Positions 1 through 8,126 of a DNA stretch of 12,305 nt are shown here, in pieces. Positions within the stretch are counted from its first letter, which is position 1; each line of letters starts with the position of its first letter. Made by a program: the position numbers and the translations under genes. Below the pieces are notes generated by a model, which saw only the letters and a program-made list of their open reading frames with translations, was not told the DNA's origin and ran no database searches. Origin of the DNA: Alistipes sp. (GTDB lineage Bacteria > Bacteroidota > Bacteroidia > Bacteroidales > Rikenellaceae); assembly GCA_031285485.1 (NCBI GenBank), contig JAITWC010000061.1:1-12305 (forward strand). Reading direction: 5' to 3'.

Positions 1-36
1 CAAAGGCGGAGGGTGACCATCTACATTGCGGAATAG
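1..36 (+). CDS. C-terminal tail of an upstream subtilase-like paralogue (partial)
   Basis: The first 36 bases read QRRRVTIYIAE followed by TAG. These are exactly the last 11 residues and stop of the complete subtilase that ends at 3225, and the nucleotides match as well. The simplest reading is that a paralogous S8 protease, or at least a gene sharing its C-terminal domain, lies immediately left of the window. Only the tail is visible, so whether that gene is intact or carries a protease domain cannot be judged. Confidence 0.65.
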   Translation, partial: QRRRVTIYIAE

Positions 37-51
37 GCGGTACAAAGGCGG
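1..51 (+). repeat. Direct repeat, left copy (subtilase 3' end and downstream bases)
   Basis: This stretch matches 3190-3240 with a single mismatch (A versus G in the bases just after the stop codon). It covers the last 11 codons, the TAG and 15 bases of 3' flank, after which the two copies diverge at once. The two copies are 3189 bp apart and bracket the whole lipoprotein-lipoprotein-subtilase cassette. Confidence 0.9.
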
Positions 52-153
52 AAACGTGTACAAGCGCAGGCATTTACGACTTGCAGAGGTTCTGCAAAGG
101 AGAGTTTTAACGACTAATAAGGAGAAGTTCAAACAACTAAATTATTTACGCAA

Positions 154-698
154 ATGAAAAAGGTTTCGATGTTACTTTGCGCGAGAGTGCTCATGAGCGC
201 CCTCTGCGCCGCGTTTACGGCCTGCAACGACGAACCCCAAAACCCCGGACAACAACAGGAAGGGTCGAGAGGGGAAGAACAGCCCGGTGAACAGAAAGAT
301 GAACCGACAGGGGAAAACGTTCCGTTCACCGTGTACTCTTTCGGAGAGAAATCCCCGGCCCTCGGGGTTGATCTTGGCCCGGGCTATGACGAACAAGGCT
401 ACAAAAGTAAACTTCTCGTAATCAACAGCGACGAGGAGATGGAAAAGTATGTCGAGGGGGATTATCCCGCCGTCGATTTCACGAAACACACATTACTGCT
501 GACTGCGGCGTAACGCCGCAGTCAGGCACTGAACCGATCGTCAAATATTTTAAGAAACCTTCCGCAGAAAGCCATCAACTGTATATTGACGTAACAATGG
601 GCGATGGAGCTGCTCTTGATTTTTGGCAGGTCGCAATCCTCACTGATAAATTGAGCAACGACAGCAATGTTGAACTGAGTGTAAAACTAATTAATTAA
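154..698 (+). pseudogene. Surface lipoprotein, PrcB/inhibitor-like, frameshifted
   Basis: This is a paralogue of the next gene that has lost its frame. Frame one begins at ATG 154 with a lipoprotein signal (FTA-Cys24), then an E/P/Q/G-rich linker and a domain containing LLVINSDEEMEKYV and VDFTKHTLLL, and stops at TAA 511-513. The rest continues one frame back from about 507 (GVTPQSGTEPIV... to WQVAILTDKLSNDSNVEL) and stops at TAA 696-698. Rejoined it is about 181 residues, close to the 174 of its neighbour. Shared landmarks at 185-204/747-766 and 645-661/1184-1200 have offsets of 562 and 539; restoring one lost base makes the difference 24 nt, a whole number of codons, so a 1-nt deletion fits. 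No slippery heptamer is visible, so programmed frameshifting is unlikely. Residue 11 in the hydrophobic core of the signal peptide is Arg where the paralogue has Gly, a second sign of decay. A sequencing or assembly error at the hairpin remains possible. Confidence 0.75.
499..525. repeat. Perfect 12-bp inverted repeat with 3-nt loop at the frameshift
   Basis: CTGACTGCGGCG and CGCCGCAGTCAG are exact reverse complements separated by TAA, which is also the premature stop of the lipoprotein pseudogene. Adding one G within 505-508 restores the reading frame and leaves an imperfect palindrome. No U-tract follows, so this is not a typical intrinsic terminator. Confidence 0.85.
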
Positions 699-715
699 CC
701 ATGAAACCAACCATC

Positions 716-1237
716 ATGAAAAAGATGTTGACATTGATTTGCGCGGGAGTGCTCATGAGCGCCCTCGGCGCCGCGGTTACGGCTTGCAACAATGAGCCGG
801 ACGAACCCGGACAAAACGAAGAGCCGACAGGGAATGAACAGAACGAAGAACAGCAGAGGGAAGACGTCCCATTCGCCGAGTACTCTTTCGGAGAGGGATC
901 CACGGCCCGATGGGTCAATTTCGGCTCCGGCTATGACGGGCAAAGTAAACTCCTTGTCATTAACAGCGACGAGGAGCTGATAAAGTATGTCGAGGGCGAC
1001 TATCCCGAGATCGACTTCACGAAAAAGACGCTGCTGTTGGCAAGTGGTACGGCACCCAATGGTCTTTCGAACAAAATTGTTCAAAGTTTACAGCAACTTT
1101 CGGCAGGCAAATACAAATGTAGTGTCGAAATAAAATTGGGTCCAACGGATATGATGCAAGATTGGCAGGTTGCAATCCTCACGGATAAATTGAGCAACGA
1201 TAGCAAAATAGAGCTGAATGTAACATTTTCTTATTAG
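716..1237 (+). CDS. Small surface lipoprotein paired with subtilase (PrcB-like or inhibitor-like)
   Basis: The product is a 173-residue predicted lipoprotein: MKK start, hydrophobic core, cysteine after VTA, then NNEPDEP and a low-complexity E/Q/N/P linker typical of surface-exported Bacteroidetes lipoproteins. ATG 716 is preferred over ATG 701 because it aligns with the MKK start of the upstream paralogue. After the linker comes a compact domain of about 120 residues with the pattern LLVINSDEELIKYV, then IDFTKKTLLLASG, and near the end WQVAILTDKL. This layout resembles PrcB-type lipoproteins, which in Treponema denticola stabilise the subtilisin-like protease dentilisin, and also small inhibitors found beside secreted proteases. 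That similarity is by eye and the function is inferred. The gene ends 5 nt before the subtilase start and begins just after the pseudogene, so the genes are probably co-transcribed. Confidence 0.8.
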   Translation: MKKMLTLICAGVLMSALGAAVTACNNEPDEPGQNEEPTGNEQNEEQQREDVPFAEYSFGEGSTARWVNFGSGYDGQSKLLVINSDEELIKYVEGDYPEIDFTKKTLLLASGTAPNGLSNKIVQSLQQLSAGKYKCSVEIKLGPTDMMQDWQVAILTDKLSNDSKIELNVTFSY

Positions 1238-1242
1238 AAGCC

Positions 1243-3225
1243 ATGAAAACAAGAGCATTTAAACTCATCGCGTTTTCTCTGATCTTATCGGGATGCCTTT
1301 TTTCCTGCGCAAAGGAAGATGCGATAGAAAATGAGGAAATGGACGCCATTACCCGTGCGGCAGATTTCGCTACGACGGATTATTACTGGTACAAGGGGGA
1401 AAAAATCCCTCTCCGGAAAATGGACAATAAATCCTATGTGATGTTCTACTCCGCGGATGAGGAAAGATTCAAAGGGGAATTGTCGCAAACAGGTATAAAA
1501 CTCAGTTATGAGGAGGAGTGGAAAGAATTTTACTCCTATTCATGCGAATTGACCGGTTCAGGAGTGAAGAAATTCACCGATTACAAGACCGCGACCATTG
1601 AAGACAGATACGAAAAAGCAACCGAAACATTATCCTCTGCGCTTTATTGGGCGCCCTATTACAGAGCGGAAGATGGAGGTGAAATCGGGATAACAAATCT
1701 GTTTCTTGTCCTTTTGAAACCTGGGACGGACTTGGCGCAATTGGAAGAGTTGGCAAAGGAAAATTCGGTTGAACTGTTAGGCGCAGATAAAGATATACAG
1801 GGATGGTATTATTTAGCTTGCACCAACATGTCCAAAGGAAACTCTCTTGAAATGGCGAACCTGTTTTATGAAACCGGTTTGTTTGAAGAGTCCAATGCTG
1901 ATTTTATTATTAAGGCCGAGTTCGATTGTATCAATGAACCCTGGTTTACCAATGGTTATCTGTGGCATCTGAATAATACATCATATCCGGGTATTGATGT
2001 TAATTATTGCAACGCGAGAACGATTGTACCGCAGGCTTCATCTAATGTTACGGTTGCAATTATCGACGAGGGAGTACAAACAAACCATCCCGACCTCTAT
2101 AATGTATTACCCGGATGGGATGCGCATACCGGCAACAGTCCGAATTATGTGGATGGATCTCATGGAACTATGGTTGCCGGATTTATCGGAGCAAGACCCA
2201 ATAATGGTGTCGGCGTTGCGGGCATTGCCTGCGGTGCAAAAATCTTACCCATCAGTCTTAGGTTGGAAACAAACGGAATAATATCTTCAGGTATTCGATA
2301 CCGAGAGGCATTCAACCACGCAGTGAATAATGGAGCAAAGGTAATCAGTTGCTCATGGTGGTATCCTTATGGAAATGATTCCAATCTTGAGGCAGGAATA
2401 ATAAATGCTCTTAATAAAGATCGCGTTGTGGTTTTTTCTTCGGGGAATCAAGGTAATTCTTCTGTAAACTATCCCAAAGCAATAGATTCAAGACTTTTAG
2501 TTGTAGGAGCGATTTCTCAAAACGGAATGCGGTGGTCTGACTCCAATTATGGGACTGCTTTGGATGTTGTTGCTCCCGGTAATAATTTGAGGTCAACAAC
2601 GATCAACAGTGGTTATGCTACCGGTATCTCGGGTACCTCTTTCGCCGCTCCGCAAGTCTCTGGCATCGCGGCGTTGATTCTTTCGGTGAATCCGAATTTG
2701 ACCAGTCATCAGGTTTCCGACATTATCGAAATTACAGCAAGTAACAGTTCATCATGGAACGATCAGACGGGCCGGGGTTTGGTGAATGCCCACACTGCGG
2801 TTTCTTTCGCCGCGAATCCATCCTATGTTCAAACCGCCATAGATTTCCTGGTCTACAATGACACATACCAGCACTTGAACGATGTACACGTCGGGTTGAG
2901 TGGAAGTGTGGGAAATGCATACGTCAACATGTTCAGCGAGGATATATATTCGATGTACCGGGGGCAGAGTGCAGGATATCCCAACTATCCTGGCACCACG
3001 TTTGCGGGATTTCCGAGAGCAACGATCAGCAATCTCAATCTGAATGTTTTCGTGTCCAGCGCAAGTCAGTCGGATTTGCGTATAACGGCACAGATGGATT
3101 ACGGGATTCAGGTGTCCTCGAATTTGTACGGCGGTTACGGTCACGTTAATCTGTCCCTGCCCAACTCGACAGTTCCGCCCGTCAATGGCCAAAGGCGGAG
3201 GGTGACCATCTACATTGCGGAATAG
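1243..3225 (+). CDS. Secreted S8 subtilisin-like serine protease, lipoprotein
   Basis: The product is a 660-residue subtilase that cleaves peptide bonds outside the cytoplasm. The N-terminus carries a lipoprotein signal with two candidate cysteines: Cys18 (LSG-C) and Cys22 (LFS-C); the second is followed by AKED and suits surface export better. Residues about 40-230 form a propeptide region, including a stretch FLVLLKPGTDLAQLEELA like the N-terminal domains of fervidolysin-type proteases. The catalytic triad is complete: Asp275 in AIIDEGV, His307 in GSHGTMVAG and Ser466 in SGTSFAAPQVSG, with oxyanion Asn402 in SSGNQG. Residues about 530-660 form a beta-rich C-terminal domain of unknown role ending in RRRVTIYIAE, the segment shared with the upstream paralogue. 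The start lies 5 nt after the lipoprotein gene. Base composition is clearly AT-richer than the flanks (37% GC at 1861-1920), which suggests transfer. Substrate is unknown. Confidence 0.93.
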   Translation: MKTRAFKLIAFSLILSGCLFSCAKEDAIENEEMDAITRAADFATTDYYWYKGEKIPLRKMDNKSYVMFYSADEERFKGELSQTGIKLSYEEEWKEFYSYSCELTGSGVKKFTDYKTATIEDRYEKATETLSSALYWAPYYRAEDGGEIGITNLFLVLLKPGTDLAQLEELAKENSVELLGADKDIQGWYYLACTNMSKGNSLEMANLFYETGLFEESNADFIIKAEFDCINEPWFTNGYLWHLNNTSYPGIDVNYCNARTIVPQASSNVTVAIIDEGVQTNHPDLYNVLPGWDAHTGNSPNYVDGSHGTMVAGFIGARPNNGVGVAGIACGAKILPISLRLETNGIISSGIRYREAFNHAVNNGAKVISCSWWYPYGNDSNLEAGIINALNKDRVVVFSSGNQGNSSVNYPKAIDSRLLVVGAISQNGMRWSDSNYGTALDVVAPGNNLRSTTINSGYATGISGTSFAAPQVSGIAALILSVNPNLTSHQVSDIIEITASNSSSWNDQTGRGLVNAHTAVSFAANPSYVQTAIDFLVYNDTYQHLNDVHVGLSGSVGNAYVNMFSEDIYSMYRGQSAGYPNYPGTTFAGFPRATISNLNLNVFVSSASQSDLRITAQMDYGIQVSSNLYGGYGHVNLSLPNSTVPPVNGQRRRVTIYIAE

Positions 3226-3240
3226 GCAGTACAAAGGCGG
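3190..3240 (+). repeat. Direct repeat, right copy (subtilase 3' end and downstream bases)
   Basis: This is the partner of the repeat at 1-51, with one mismatch in 51 bases. The match stops abruptly at 3240, which looks like the edge of a duplicated or gene-converted segment rather than conserved coding sequence, since it runs 15 bases beyond the stop codon. Confidence 0.9.
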
Positions 3241-3343
3241 CGGGGCAGGAAAAGCCGACTAATATAAACGACAAACGTTCTCCTTTCCTTTGATATTTTA
3301 TCGACAAACAACAACAACCAAAAACCACTCAATTTATCAGCGT

Positions 3344-5701
3344 ATGAAACGGATTTTATCTACTGTCAGCCTGACCCTCCTGTTGGCCGCCGGACCGGTG
3401 GCCGCACAGAGCGGCGGGCCGGTGCGCATCGACGTCGACGCGACGAAGAAGATCGCCACCGTCACCAAACTGTTCAACGGTACCAACACCGAAGACCTCA
3501 ACAACCAAACCAACGGCGGACTCCTGAGCCAGCTCATCCACGGCGAGGCGTTCGAAGAGGGGATCGACGTCGATTTCCTGAACCTCGACCGCAAGGACTA
3601 CTCCAAGGTCTACGTCGTGCTCGACGAGCGGCGCATACCCCACCTGCTCACCCAAAGCGACATCTACAACCGCATCTCGTGGAACAACCTCACCGAGAAG
3701 TACGACTTCAACTCCAACGACATCTATACCGCCGGGCGGTTCGGTTCGCCGCACAACCTGTCGGGATGGAGATTCCCCGGCCGCTTCCTCACCTACGACA
3801 ACCTGCCCCCCGAGATCCAGCGCACGATGATGGAGCGAATCAACGGCCCCGAACAGGTGTCGAAGTACTGGTCGAAGATGACTTCCGGTTCGCCCCGGTT
3901 CGCCTACACTCTGGTTCGCGACGGCCAGGCGTGGATGGGCCGCCAAACCCAGCGCATCGCCTTCACCGGCGGCAGCGGCGAGGTGGGCATCACAAACCAC
4001 GGCCTCTACCGCTCGGGCATCCAGTACGAGGCGGGTAAACCCTACGACGGCGTTCTCCGCGTGAAGGCCGACGCGCCCACCACCATCCACCTCTCGCTGA
4101 GGAACGAAAACGGGGCCGTGCTGGCCGAGAAAAGCTACCCGCTGCGCGGCGACGGATCTTACGAACGGGTGACTTTCGAGCTCACCCCGAGCGGTGAGAC
4201 GATCAACGGCAGCTTCGGCATCTCGCTCAAGGCTCCGGGCACCATCGACCTCGGTTTCGCATTCCTGCAGCCGGGCACGTGGGCTCGCATTCCGGGCGGC
4301 TGGCCCATCCGCACCAAGTTTACCGACGCGCTCAAGAAGCAGGGCATCACCGTGTTCCGCTACAACGGGTCGATGGTCGACGTGGGCGCCGACACCTATC
4401 AGTATCGCTGGAAAAAGATGCGCGGCCCGGTCGACGAACGCCGCACGACCTTCCGCAGCGGTTTCAACGCCTACGCCACCCACAGTTTCGGGTTCATCGA
4501 GATGTTGCAGGCTGCCGAAGCCATCGACGCCATTGCCATCATAGGTATGAGCATGAACGAAAACGCCGAGGACATCCGCGACTTCGTGGAATACGCCAAC
4601 GGCCCCGTCACCTCGACGTGGGGTGCAGTCAGGGCGGCCGACGGCCACCCGGAACCCTACGGTCTGAAGTACATTCAGGTGGACAACGAGCGCGGTATCT
4701 CGCCGGGCTACGTGGCGGCGATGAAGAAGTTCGCCCTCGCCGCATGGGAGGCCGACCCGTCGATCTCGATCATGACCTCGCTCAACATCGGCGGCAACGG
4801 ATACATCCGCGGCGGATCGGAGCAGCAGCGCCAACAGATCGAGGAACTGCGCCGTCAGGTGGCCGCACTCCCCGCCCCCGAACAGGGTCAGGCCGGACAG
4901 CAGAACCGCGCCCTGCGCCAGCAATTGGAACAGGCCGAACAGAATCTGGGGATGCAATACCGTCTCGCCTCGGAACTCGCCGGATGGTTCATAGCCCAGG
5001 GCAAGGGCGACAAGCTGGCGTGGGACTCCCATTACAGCGGCTCGCGTAACTTTGCCGACGGCGGCGCCAACTTCGAGAACAGCATGGGCATCACGCTCCA
5101 AAACGAACTTGCCAAGGATCATCCCGGGTTTAAAATCGCCCTGTTGGACATGGAGGAGAACGGACAGCGCTGCGACTGGGATCGCGGACTGGCCCACGCC
5201 CACAACTGGAACACGCTCCAGCGTTACGGCGACCACTTCACGGCTCTCGGCACGGCCAACACCTTCCAGCCCCACGGTCTGCACTACATGTGGAATCAGG
5301 GCAGGATCCACTACACGCCAGACGCGATCTGGTTCCAGCCCTCGGCACACATCGACGAAATGATGATGGAGACGTGGAAACCCAACGTTGTGCAGGCAAC
5401 CAGCAGCGACGATCCCACCCTCGACGTGATGGCAAAGATCAACGACGCGGGCAACGAACTGACGCTCTACGTGGTGAACCTGACCGACGCTCCGGCCCAG
5501 GCGGTGATTAACGTGGCGGGATTCCGTTTCGGCTCGCGGGCGCAGGTGATAACGATCGGCGATTGCGACCTGACGGCCTACAACACTTATGAAAACAAGG
5601 ACACCGTGGTGCCGGTGCGCACTCAGGCCACCATCCGTAGCCGCGACGCCGCCTACACCTTCCCGCGCTACTCCTATACTATGATCACTATCAAGAGATA
5701 G
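3344..5701 (+). CDS. Secreted GH51-type alpha-L-arabinofuranosidase with CBM-like insert
   Basis: The predicted enzyme releases terminal alpha-L-arabinofuranose from arabinoxylan, arabinan or similar glycans. ATG 3344 is chosen because it begins a clean signal peptide (MKRILSTVSLTLLLA, cleavage near AA-Q22); the open frame extends upstream without such a start. The protein has 785 residues. GH51 landmarks are TEDLNNQTNGGLLSQLI (about 45-60), RYNGSMVDVG and YRWKKMRGPVDERRT at the barrel, and GMSMNENAEDIRDFVEYANG. The acid/base is Glu449 in VDNERG, and the nucleophile is Glu604 or Glu605 in LLDMEENG. Residues about 185-310 look like a CBM4-type beta-sandwich, and residues from about 690 form a C-terminal beta domain. 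Unusual is a Q/E/R-rich coiled-coil insertion at about 492-548 inside the catalytic domain. No convincing promoter was found in 3226-3343. The gene converges on GH95 with a 16-nt gap. Family assignment is confident; substrate is not. Confidence 0.87.
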   Translation: MKRILSTVSLTLLLAAGPVAAQSGGPVRIDVDATKKIATVTKLFNGTNTEDLNNQTNGGLLSQLIHGEAFEEGIDVDFLNLDRKDYSKVYVVLDERRIPHLLTQSDIYNRISWNNLTEKYDFNSNDIYTAGRFGSPHNLSGWRFPGRFLTYDNLPPEIQRTMMERINGPEQVSKYWSKMTSGSPRFAYTLVRDGQAWMGRQTQRIAFTGGSGEVGITNHGLYRSGIQYEAGKPYDGVLRVKADAPTTIHLSLRNENGAVLAEKSYPLRGDGSYERVTFELTPSGETINGSFGISLKAPGTIDLGFAFLQPGTWARIPGGWPIRTKFTDALKKQGITVFRYNGSMVDVGADTYQYRWKKMRGPVDERRTTFRSGFNAYATHSFGFIEMLQAAEAIDAIAIIGMSMNENAEDIRDFVEYANGPVTSTWGAVRAADGHPEPYGLKYIQVDNERGISPGYVAAMKKFALAAWEADPSISIMTSLNIGGNGYIRGGSEQQRQQIEELRRQVAALPAPEQGQAGQQNRALRQQLEQAEQNLGMQYRLASELAGWFIAQGKGDKLAWDSHYSGSRNFADGGANFENSMGITLQNELAKDHPGFKIALLDMEENGQRCDWDRGLAHAHNWNTLQRYGDHFTALGTANTFQPHGLHYMWNQGRIHYTPDAIWFQPSAHIDEMMMETWKPNVVQATSSDDPTLDVMAKINDAGNELTLYVVNLTDAPAQAVINVAGFRFGSRAQVITIGDCDLTAYNTYENKDTVVPVRTQATIRSRDAAYTFPRYSYTMITIKR

Positions 5702-5717
5702 TAGTCTGTGGGTTTTC

Positions 5718-8102
5718 TCAGAATTTTAGGGCGACTCGTTCGCCCTTTTTCATTTCGCGGCGCAGGAGTTCGGAGGCGGGGTTGTGTTGGAGGACGAGCG
5801 GGCCATCGTGCGTGGCTTCTATCTCGGCTCGCGTCACCTTCCCGTCGCTCCACTCGAAGCCCACCGTGAAACCTCCCCTTGCTCTCATACCGCTCACCCT
5901 GCCCTCGCTCCACTCGGGCGGAACGGCGGCCAACAGCCTGATGAACCCCTCGTGGCTCTGCATGAGCATCTCGCCCACGGCCGCCGAGCCGCCGAAGTTG
6001 CCGTCGATCTGCATTGGCGGGTGGGCGCTGAAGAGTGCGGGATAGGTGCCACCGCCGGAGCCGCTGTACCGAATGGCGCCGCCGACCGCGGCGGGACGGA
6101 GCAGGTTGCCGAAAAGTTTCCACGCCCTTGTGCCGTCGTGCAACCGTGCCCAGAAAGCTATCTTCCACGCCATCGACCAACCTGTCGAGTCGTCGCCCCG
6201 TCGTTCGAGTGTCACGCGGGCGGCATCCATCAGTTCGGGAGTGCGGCCCCATGTAAGTTCGGCTCCGGGGTAGAGACCGTAGAGCTGCGACACGTGGCGG
6301 TGATGCGGTTCGGCCTCGTCCCAGTCGAAAGGCCACTCCATCACTTGGCCGTGGCGACCGACGGTGGTGGGTTTGAGGCGCGAGGCAAGAGCTTCGAGAT
6401 CGGCGGACCACTCGGTGTCTATGCCCAGCAGACGCGCCGCGGCGACGGTGTTGGTAAACAGTTCGCGAATGATCTGGTCGTCCATCGTGCTGCCGGGCGA
6501 CACACTCACCCTCTCGCCGCCGGGGGTGACGTAGGTGTTTTCGGGCGAGGTGGTGGGCGCCGTCACGAGCCATCCCGTGCGCGGGTCTTCCACCAGAATA
6601 TCTTCGAAGAACCTCGCCGCGCCCCGCATCACGGGGTAGACGGTTCGCAGCCAGTCGGTGTCGGGAGCGAAGGCGTGGTGTTCCCACAGGTGCTGGCACA
6701 GCCACGCGCCGGAGGTGTTTGTCGCGCCCCACGACGGATGTTCGCCGGGCGAAGTGAAGCCCCACACGTTGCCCAGAATGTGGGTCGTCCATCCTTCGCT
6801 GCCGTAATAGATGCGGGCGGTGCGGCTGCCGGGTGCGATGAGCGATGCGGTGTAGTCGAACAGCGGGTGGTGCAACTCGGGCAGATTGAGCGTCTCGGTG
6901 CCCCAGTGGTTCATCTGGAGGTTGATGTTGAGATGGTAGTCACTGTTCCACGGGGTTTGTATCTGCGGCGCCCACAGCCCCTGAAGGTTTGGCGGCAGTC
7001 CGCCGGGACGGGTCGACGAGATGAGCAGGTAGCGGCCGAATTGCATATAGAGGTTTGCCAAGTCGGCGTCGGTGCGGTCGGCTACGAAGGCGGCGAGTCG
7101 CCGGTCGGTCGGCAGCGTGGAGTTGACGTTGCGCGGCAGTGTTAGGCTCACGCGGTGAAACATCTCGCCGTAACGGGCGGCATGCTCCTTCAAAAGCGTT
7201 TTGTAGTCGGGCAGCCCTTCGAGTAGCGCTGCGGTTTTTAGCGCCGGATCGCCGGCGTCGTAATCGGCCAGCGGCTCACTCTCGGGCAGACCCGCGAAGT
7301 CGGTGGCGAGCGAGACTAACAAAAGCACCTCGTCGGCCCCGGTCACTGTAAGTCCGTCGTTCACGGCGGTGAGAGTGCCTCCGCGCGGCATCACCTTCAC
7401 CCGGCCGTAATAGCACATGCCCTCGTGGCCTTCACCGGCGGGAAGTTGGCCGTGGAAGGTAAGCTGGTCGCCCGATGCCTCGGCCGCGAATCTCTCGTCG
7501 CGCTCAAAACGGAGCGCAAAACTTACTGCCCCGCGTTCGGAGGCAGTGAGACGCACCACGCCGACGTCGCGAGTGAACTAGGTGAAGTATTCGCGCGTGA
7601 AGTCTATGCCGTTGCGGGTGAAAGTCGTGCAGGAGACGGCGCGGTCGAGATCGAGTTCGCGCCTGTAATTTTCGGTCACAGTGTCGGTGCTTCCGACCCC
7701 GGTGAAGTCGAGCCACAGGTTGCCGAAGTTCTGATAGCAGCCATAATCGGGCCCCTCGCTCCCCTCGCCCAAGCAGGTGAATGTGCCGTACATCAGCCTC
7801 TGCGCCTCGGCCTCGCGCCCGGCGAAGAGCAAGCGGCGAATCTCGGACAGGTGGCCCAACGCGTCTGGATTATCGGAGTCCCAGCAGTTGCCAGACCATA
7901 GCGATATCTCGTTCAGCACGATCCGCTCGCTCTCCACGCCGCCCCACGGCATCATGCCCATGCGGCCGTTACCCAACGGGATCGACTCCTCCCACGCCGC
8001 GGCCGGACGGTCGAACCAATAGTCGGGGGTGGAGCTACTCTCCACCCCTCGACACGACACAAGAGCCATAGCCATCAGCGCCGGCACGATCAACTTCTTC
8101 AT
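5718..8102 (-). pseudogene. GH95 alpha-L-fucosidase-like lipoprotein interrupted by an in-frame amber codon
   Basis: Read on the minus strand from ATG 8102, the frame encodes a lipoprotein signal (LVS-Cys17), then the GH95 N-terminal beta domain (PAAAWEESIPLGNGRMGMM). It hits TAG at codon 175 (7578-7580) and continues in the same frame to TGA 5718-5720, 794 codons in all, the usual GH95 length. The stop lies in REYFT-stop-FTRDVGVVRLTA, where relatives commonly have Ser, so a TCG to TAG change is likely. The remainder is intact: Asn392 and Asn394 in NINLQMNHW, Glu521 in TTSPENTYV (general acid) and Asp700 in MQIDGNFGG correspond to the catalytic residues of 1,2-alpha-L-fucosidase AfcA. Neighbouring genes end in TAG, so general amber recoding is unlikely. 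A GTG at 7559 could restart a headless protein without a signal. The gene follows the esterase by 24 nt. L-galactosidase activity also occurs in this family. Confidence 0.88.
5728..5750 (+). terminator. Intrinsic terminator for the arabinofuranosidase gene
   Basis: AGGGCGA pairs with TCGCCCT across a 5-nt loop, and the stem runs into TTTTT on the + strand, 26 nt after the GH51 stop. The stem lies inside the last codons of the convergent GH95 gene. On the minus strand the downstream sequence is less T-rich, so it terminates mainly + transcripts. Confidence 0.7.
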
Positions 8103-8126
8103 TGCGATCTGTGTTTTAAGTATGCT

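Noticed and set aside
81..109. Stem TTGCAG/CTGCAA followed by a short TTTT as a terminator of the upstream subtilase
   Set aside because: The 6-bp stem is AT-mixed, with a 5-nt loop and 8 bases between the stem and a run of only four T; too weak to call.
484..513. Programmed -1 frameshifting in the first lipoprotein gene
   Set aside because: The hairpin is attractive, but no X-XXY-YYZ slippery heptamer lies 5-9 nt upstream, and the gene also has an Arg in its signal peptide core, which favours decay.
3226..3343. Promoter for the arabinofuranosidase
   Set aside because: TTTG occurs at 3289-3292 but no TAnnTTTG follows at 17-23 bp; other candidates deviate too much from the consensus.
3356..5350. 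A 664-codon open frame on the minus strand opposite the arabinofuranosidase
   Set aside because: The + strand frame has a signal peptide and clear GH51 motifs. The minus frame is low-complexity R/V/D/A sequence typical of the antisense of a GC-rich gene and matches no family I recognise.
5784..7145. A 453-codon + strand open frame opposite GH95
   Set aside because: It is antisense to strongly conserved GH95 sequence, rich in R/G/A, with no recognisable motif, and reflects high GC only.
5718..7559. An independent headless GH95 gene starting at GTG 7559
   Set aside because: It is in frame with the upstream part, and the region between 7578 and 7559 encodes conserved GH95 sequence, so a nonsense mutation in one gene is simpler than a separate gene.
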